Shown here: positions 61,101 to 64,000 of the stretch, in pieces
Layout: each line of letters starts with the position of its first letter
Position numbering within the stretch: the stretch's first letter is position 1
NCBI GenBank assembly: GCA_903822545.1
Contig: CAIJPN010000086.1
Location: 1-64,000 of the forward strand
From: an uncultured Anaerolineae bacterium
GTDB lineage: Bacteria; Chloroflexota; Anaerolineae; Anaerolineales; Villigracilaceae
DNA: 64,000 nucleotides
Direction: 5' to 3'
Made by a program: the position numbers and the translations under genes
Notes under the pieces: model-generated
Seen by the model: the letters and a program-made list of their open reading frames with translations, nothing else
The model's database searches: none
What the model was told of the DNA's origin: nothing

Positions 61101-62653
61101 TGCTAAATGAAGCCATTGGCGGCGAGCAGGGAACCATTATGCTGGTTAGCTCGGAAGATAATATGCTCCACTACCGGGCCGGGTACGGCTATGCTACCGA
61201 CTCGTCCCAGGTGATGACGGCGCGGCCAATCAGCTCCTTCAAGCTGAAGATTGGCGAAGGCCTGGCAGGGTGGGTCGTTAAAAACCGCAAATCGGTTTTG
61301 GTGGAAGACCTTTACCAGGATCCACGCTGGGTGGTATCGCACAGCTCACAACAGCATCGCAGCGCCATCGTAGCCCCGCTGGTGGTTGGCGAAGATATCA
61401 TCGGCGCCATTATGGTGTTCCATCGCAAACTTGGCTATTTCACCCAGGCATCCCTCGATATGGTGCAGGCCATTGGCAGCCAGGTTGCCATTTCTATTAA
61501 CAACGCCCAGTTATATGGCCTGATCCGCGACCAGGCTGAGCGGCTGGGAAACATGCTGCGCAACCAGCAAATGGAAGCCAGCCGCCAGCAGGCTATCTTG
61601 GAAGCGGTAGCCGATGGTGTCTTGGTTACCGACCCTGCCAATAAGATTACTTTCGTTAATGCATCCATCGAACGTATCCTTGATCTTGGCCCATCCCGGC
61701 TGAATGGACAATCACTGGAAAACTTTGCCGGTCTGTTCGGTAAAACCACCCAGACCTGGACAAAAACCATTCGCAACTGGTCGCAAAACCCGGGCAGTCA
61801 GTATGCCGGAGAAACCTACGCCGAGCAGATCAGCCTCGATAACGGGCGTGTTGTCCTCGTACACCTGGCTCCCATCCTGTGGCATAATGAATTCTTGGGA
61901 ACGGTTTCAATTTTCCGTGATATAACCCATGAAGTTGAAGTTGACCGGCTCAAATCTGAATTTGTTGCTACCGTCAGTCATGAATTGCGCACGCCAATGA
62001 CAGCCATTCGTGGTTATGTCGATGTGATGCTGATGGGTGCCGCTGGGGCCTTGACCGACAACCAATCGCATTTCCTGGCCATTGTGAAAGAAAATACCGA
62101 ACGGCTGAATATCCTGGTGAATGACTTGTTGGATATTTCCCGCATCGAGGCAGGCCGAGTGACACTCTCCATCCAGCGCCTGGATCTTGAACAAGTGGCC
62201 GAAGAAGTGGTCGATTCAGTGCTCCAGCGTTCGCAAAAAGAAAATAAATCAATGAGTGTTGCGCTCGATGTGCAACCTGAACTCCCCCAGGTTTTGGCCG
62301 ATCCGGAACGTATCCGCCAAATAATTGGCAATTTAGTCGATAATGCGTACAATTACACTCCTGAAAAAGGGATGATTACGGTTCACCTTCACAAAGCTAA
62401 TGGTGACGTTCAGGTCGATGTTAAAGATAACGGCATTGGCATCGCTATCGAAGACCAGCCCCGTGTATTCGATAGATTTTATCGCGGCGAAGACCCGCTT
62501 GTCCTGGCTACGCCTGGAACCGGCTTGGGACTTCCCATTGTCCAGCAACTGGTGGAAATGCACCATGGGCGTATCTGGCTTTCCAGCTCAGGACTGCGCG
62601 GTGAGGGAAGTACCTTTTCCTTCACCATCCCCGCAGAAAGAATTGAGGAATAA
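55199..62653 (+). CDS. Giant membrane histidine kinase with about eleven GAF domains
   Basis: 2484 residues. One N-terminal helix (~10-30), then a PAS-like fold (~45-150), followed by ~11 tandem GAF domains at about 155-325, 326-500, 503-670, 673-835, 837-1030, 1079-1240, 1241-1415, 1420-1585, 1595-1755, 1761-1930 and 1947-2115. Each ends with a Q-V/A-A-x-A-L/I-x-N-A-type helix (for example QVAVALRNAKMYEDQ, QASVALENANLFEES). A PAS (~2131-2240), HisKA with SHELRTP (His2261) and HATPase_c with N box NLVDNAYNY, G1 DNGIGI and G2 GTGLGLPI complete it. GAF arrays bind small molecules or photopigments; no ligand residues are obvious. No receiver is fused; two separate receivers flank it. Confidence 0.93.
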   Translation: MLEGQSLGLGIGLLIAGLLFVLAVWFLLRFVPRIRPDIREVTTQLDDIKIQPHGDALLVIRTGGQVEHVNKAAREWFELLDGELPNLERLARRIRPGESFLEICAAEGQARFSINGRLADARSFRVPGPTPVVMVSISWVDAGLGFAEAGEERLSVNVLKLVSDFSRIVSSELSLPATIQAIFVNVENLIPSDFFEIKLWDVPSHSLVTYRLVGPVGTSRQLQQEKDTQFGEYSAALVAQRRELIIADTRSASPVRFDPIGTKIPPMGSYIGLPLLVGEELVGTIEVGVTPSNGFSLEDAHILRMITGQVAVALRNAKMYEDQQRWTTQLFGLTNLSQSVSSLRDVRDLFVRLVEGLSPLFNVNILGFLLYDEHRRVLEGKVPFFGLSNQFVQIYKTSIRPNSLAEKRILGQDIIASVDASNDEVWSDLGLQDLAQAASIRDTALVPLISAGRFLGYLQLSNHRQGNTPISPEELRLLNVVVNQVSAIIENALLVQQARQRNQRTEAMRRISSLVSSPATLDEILRYSVQEIAQLLQADVAAIFLVDEQEGILRGHIPSVYGVASDMIEPLSRLYIKSSSVHITVAGSQRAFISGNISKGRRILGVYRPLVRRMAIESAIVVPLIVRGQGIGELMLGSHLVDLFTNYDLQVASTVASQLAVAIEGVRFTGQTDDLMRRRANLTTFVSRIAREFNTTADVSELLRLIYDEALKISMADCGVAIIYKTDSEEKGFEREIYASLGHNTVSPLVNVHKKMLLDGDYVLVKDVDEPQVHPGVSAALIFPLAYHEETVGVIELHSSNPDRFDEIVIEAMKTLSIQAAIALSNIFRQREQQKRLDTFRKRMDTLGRLFEISGSFHGDESVEAALHLVADGLRQLTPFNVVLISIYDDTDAHLQRIAAVGIAQDQLAAVLAHRYPWSSITSFLRPEFLVGKSYFVPFEHSPVAPADIQFVTVPLDAPSDGPDGWNVEDLLLVPLFGDDGSPIGMISLDAPRDGKRPSASTFEIIDAFTDQAVLKMVVAKTLSQYKQKLQDLSIEVARQKTLVDFGYQSLPMFLYKDIEQTVAINNLYQRSRHIRSGLQLTEAVSRQVDSVSALTMLGQQILTSFDMSASMIARETPEGPRITSVFGNLPKGANPEAMFGQRNPLRNCLQTGETLISENLDEDETWHDTPFLTALRTKSFICIPIVINNKPLAAVMAIDTSPLPSVSMDDRQVYFQISRQISIILQNINLLSETRQRLQEVNLLLDFSRRLSGLNPQEILQALLDSSLKVVSAAHAGVVMLASDSEVALIPQVAQNYVDNASILEISYAFGEGLPGRAYIEKQPRRVDEVNFAFDYNLGAENLLKYRKAVGGRVPISSMVVPIRTSEREIGVMVLDNFNTPSAFRPDDEAILLSLTQQVALSLENVRLMQATEERAGQLQALNSVAAAISTSLMRDELVQSLLDRLGQVIPYDTAILWMRSENRMVVAEARGYSDTEDRKGLIVDVSDSLLLNEMLRSGQPINVGDVHADSRFPALIDVQYFSWLGIPLLTKGQVTGVIALEKREKAFYQPEQIQLASTFASQASVALENANLFEESVRRAAELDERSQRLAMLNQFSSQLNSALTADQILRLTATQLMTALQAERTMIILIDKHSRAFLLAVLPDESDTPPIYRTLPPSMVLSRLAESLSVYTTDHVPGNKELASLIEYLPDVESLMVLPIDTNQLVYAIAVETHSQHHFLPSEIELARTIGNQAAIALESADLYQSTRATADRMSTLNIVSAEISATLDPDEIYKAIHSAVSKLMPLDAFIIALHDQVRNDIDGVYIVDMGQRIAGVRLAYGEGLSGRVIANGQPVLTLDAAESDAAGGVNIGEEATPHSIVAVPMFSGQRVVGMLSAQTYQYNAYDENDQQLLGTLANQATVAIQNARLFAETQKFAVTLEQSVQERTIELQREKHNTETLLRILSEVSASLDLDRALSRTLALLNEAIGGEQGTIMLVSSEDNMLHYRAGYGYATDSSQVMTARPISSFKLKIGEGLAGWVVKNRKSVLVEDLYQDPRWVVSHSSQQHRSAIVAPLVVGEDIIGAIMVFHRKLGYFTQASLDMVQAIGSQVAISINNAQLYGLIRDQAERLGNMLRNQQMEASRQQAILEAVADGVLVTDPANKITFVNASIERILDLGPSRLNGQSLENFAGLFGKTTQTWTKTIRNWSQNPGSQYAGETYAEQISLDNGRVVLVHLAPILWHNEFLGTVSIFRDITHEVEVDRLKSEFVATVSHELRTPMTAIRGYVDVMLMGAAGALTDNQSHFLAIVKENTERLNILVNDLLDISRIEAGRVTLSIQRLDLEQVAEEVVDSVLQRSQKENKSMSVALDVQPELPQVLADPERIRQIIGNLVDNAYNYTPEKGMITVHLHKANGDVQVDVKDNGIGIAIEDQPRVFDRFYRGEDPLVLATPGTGLGLPIVQQLVEMHHGRIWLSSSGLRGEGSTFSFTIPAERIEE

Positions 62654-62656
62654 CGA

Positions 62657-63031
62657 ATGGCGAAAATTGTGATCGCAGAAGATGAACCTGATATCCGAGA
62701 ATTAATCGCTTTTACCCTGCGTTTCGCCGGTTACGAAGTTGTCGCTGGCGCAAATGGTGAAGAAGGCTACCAACTGGCCAAAATGGAACGCCCAGATCTG
62801 TGCATGTTTGATGTTCGTATGCCCAAAATGACAGGCTATGAAGCCTGCAAAAAGATCAAAGCCGACCCAGAGACGGCCCATATTCCGGTAGTTTTTCTTT
62901 CTGCCAAAGGCCAGGAATCTGAGATCGAACAAGGGATGCAGGCTGGTGCCGATGAATACCTACTTAAACCTTTTGCTCCCGACCAATTAACGGAGCGCCT
63001 GCGTGAAATCCTCGCAAAACACGGTAAATAA
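62657..63031 (+). CDS. Stand-alone response regulator receiver
   Basis: 124 residues, receiver only: acidic EDE at 8-10, phospho-Asp52 in CMFDVRMPKMTGYEAC, Ser82 and Lys104 in LLKPF. It begins 3 nt after the kinase stop, so it is the cognate single-domain partner (CheY/DivK-like, no output domain). Output must be by protein interaction, possibly with the DUF4388/GTPase pair. Confidence 0.93.
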   Translation: MAKIVIAEDEPDIRELIAFTLRFAGYEVVAGANGEEGYQLAKMERPDLCMFDVRMPKMTGYEACKKIKADPETAHIPVVFLSAKGQESEIEQGMQAGADEYLLKPFAPDQLTERLREILAKHGK

Positions 63032-63037
63032 GTTTCT

Positions 63038-63823
63038 ATGAGCGCGATTCTACTTAATGGCGGCATTGTTCATTACGAAGTGATCGGGCGCGGGCGCCCC
63101 ATCATCTTCCTGCACGGCTGGGTTGGCTCATGGCGCTACTGGATTCCCGCCATGCAGACCGCTTCCACCCAGTTCCGCGCGTATGCCGTGGATATGTGGG
63201 GGTTTGGCGAAACAGCCCACGACGCTTCACGCTACACCATCGAACAGCAAATTTCGCTCCTTGAGCATTTCTTACAAGAAATGGGTATCGCCAAGGTTGC
63301 CCTGGTTGGACATGGAATTGGCGCAATCGTTGGGTTATTCTTCACCCTGCGGTTCCCAACAACTGTGGATCGCATCATGGCGGTGGATGTGCCGCTGGAT
63401 GTCAGCGCCGTCAACCCCAGGCTGCGCAGTGCCTCCCCGGCAGAACTGGCCGACTGGCTACTCAGCCGCGACAGCGTTTCAGATGCCGCCCGCGCAGATG
63501 CTCCCAAATCTGACCCCCTGGCGTTGACCATGCCGCTCAACTCCCCCGAAATGTTCAACCTGCAATCACGCATGGGAACCATGAATACTCCCGCGTTGCT
63601 CGTCTACGGGCAAAATGATCCATTGGTGACCATCCCTGGCTACGAAGCCGCCTCGCTGCCGCTCAACTCGCATGTACTGGTGCTTGACCAATCTGGCCAC
63701 TTCCCGATGCTCGATGATGCCGCGCGCTTCAACCGCCTTTTGACAGACTTCTTCGCCCTGCAATCTGGTGAAAGCCCGCGAGACCTCCAGATGAAAGAAG
63801 AATGGCGCAGGCGTGTGCGCTAA
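63038..63823 (+). CDS. Alpha/beta hydrolase-fold protein, nucleophile lost
   Basis: 261 residues, paralogue of the gene at 50465 along the whole length (GIVHYEVIGRGRPIIFLHGWVGSW). At the nucleophile elbow the expected GxSxG reads GHGIG: residue 93 is Gly (codon GGA, 63314-63316), exactly where the paralogue has Ser93. Asp in YGQNDPLV and His in QSGHFPML are kept. Catalysis by the usual Ser mechanism is not possible; a ligand-sensing or chaperone role is more likely. It closes the operon; a terminator follows directly. Confidence 0.88.
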   Translation: MSAILLNGGIVHYEVIGRGRPIIFLHGWVGSWRYWIPAMQTASTQFRAYAVDMWGFGETAHDASRYTIEQQISLLEHFLQEMGIAKVALVGHGIGAIVGLFFTLRFPTTVDRIMAVDVPLDVSAVNPRLRSASPAELADWLLSRDSVSDAARADAPKSDPLALTMPLNSPEMFNLQSRMGTMNTPALLVYGQNDPLVTIPGYEAASLPLNSHVLVLDQSGHFPMLDDAARFNRLLTDFFALQSGESPRDLQMKEEWRRRVR

Positions 63824-63856
63824 AACGGGATGGCGCCCAGCCACCCCGTTTTTTTA
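63823..63856 (+). terminator. Rho-independent terminator of the signalling operon
   Basis: AAACGGGATGGC (63823-63834) pairs with GCCACCCCGTTT (63840-63851) at 11 of 12 positions, with a run of T after it. It includes the end of the stop codon region of the pseudo-hydrolase gene. Confidence 0.88.
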
Positions 63857-63868
63857 TCCATTCATCCC

Positions 63869-64000
63869 ATGCTCCCCCTCTCCGATACATCCCTGCTCAT
63901 CCAGCTTGGCGACAAAATCGATCCGCAGATCAATCGCCGCGTTCATATGCTGGCGGCAGCCCTGGCGCTTGACCCACTGCCCGGGATCTGCGAAACCGTA
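63869..64000 (+). CDS. pxpB: 5-oxoprolinase subunit PxpB / KipI-like, truncated by window end
   Basis: Only 44 codons are visible. SDTSLLIQLGDKIDPQINRRVHMLAAAL and PGICETV match the N-terminus of PxpB (KipI/allophanate hydrolase subunit 1), whose typical start is LLVxFGDxIDPxIN. PxpABC degrades 5-oxoproline to glutamate. It lies beyond the operon terminator and so is a new unit. The symbol is provisional since the rest and its partner genes are outside the window. Confidence 0.72.
   Translation, partial: MLPLSDTSLLIQLGDKIDPQINRRVHMLAAALALDPLPGICETV

Overview
The window is about 64 kb of roughly 55% G+C bacterial DNA. Its gene content points to the phylum Chloroflexota, probably class Anaerolineae. 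The clues are secreted proteins with long Thr/Pro linkers, a lipoprotein with an NBR1-type Ig domain plus a CAP domain, DUF4388 and MglA-type GTPase genes, very large multi-GAF sensor kinases, and multihaem cytochromes beside a System I cytochrome c maturation cluster. This placement rests on gene content only. No rRNA gene is present.

Layout. 0-4 kb: a minus-strand sugar unit (membrane-anchored AraC regulator, GPH symporter, sulfatase cut by the window edge). 4-14 kb: housekeeping and mixed genes (ettA, a GGDEF diguanylate cyclase, two small membrane proteins, guaA, rsmI, a CAP lipoprotein, an endonuclease III-like glycosylase). 14-18 kb: a 1352-residue secreted protein built from fibronectin-like, propeller and SH3-like parts. 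18-22 kb: a TetR gene divergent from a PEP-synthase-like phosphotransferase, with a perfect palindrome over a consensus promoter between them. 22-32 kb: GNAT, two paralogous NAD-binding/DUF2867 proteins, ComEC, icd, an FAH-family hydrolase, tRNA-Val and a HAD phosphatase.

32-40 kb (minus strand): a membrane redox cluster. It has an octahaem cytochrome / four-cluster ferredoxin / NrfD module, then a second unit with a small membrane protein and two paralogous nonahaem cytochrome / cytochrome b pairs. The last cytochrome b is fused to a monohaem cytochrome c domain, giving 27 CxxCH motifs in total. Divergently transcribed (40-49 kb) is the machinery that would attach these haems: ccmE, ccmF, ccmH, ccmG, a CcmI-like zinc-ribbon protein, a dihaem lipoprotein, ccmA, ccmB, ccmC and a 49-codon ccmD-like gene. 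CcmE carries the Cys-x-x-x-Tyr variant of the haem-binding motif.

49-63.8 kb: a tightly packed plus-strand operon, with a good promoter in front and a terminator behind, that mixes signalling with possible lipid chemistry. Its genes encode a DUF4388 protein, a Ras-like GTPase, an alpha/beta hydrolase, a V4R-domain protein, a left-handed beta-helix protein, an acyl-ACP reductase homologue, a receiver with a degenerate GGDEF domain, a 2484-residue histidine kinase with about eleven GAF domains, a lone receiver, and a second alpha/beta hydrolase whose nucleophile Ser is replaced by Gly. This operon is the best candidate for an undescribed system. The window ends inside a pxpB-like gene.

At DNA scale, two palindromic repeat families stand out. 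One has arms like GTAGGGGCGACCC and occurs twice between genes. The other sits in-frame inside two separate proteins and encodes the same peptide in both. Several genes also appear to be transcribed as leaderless mRNAs.
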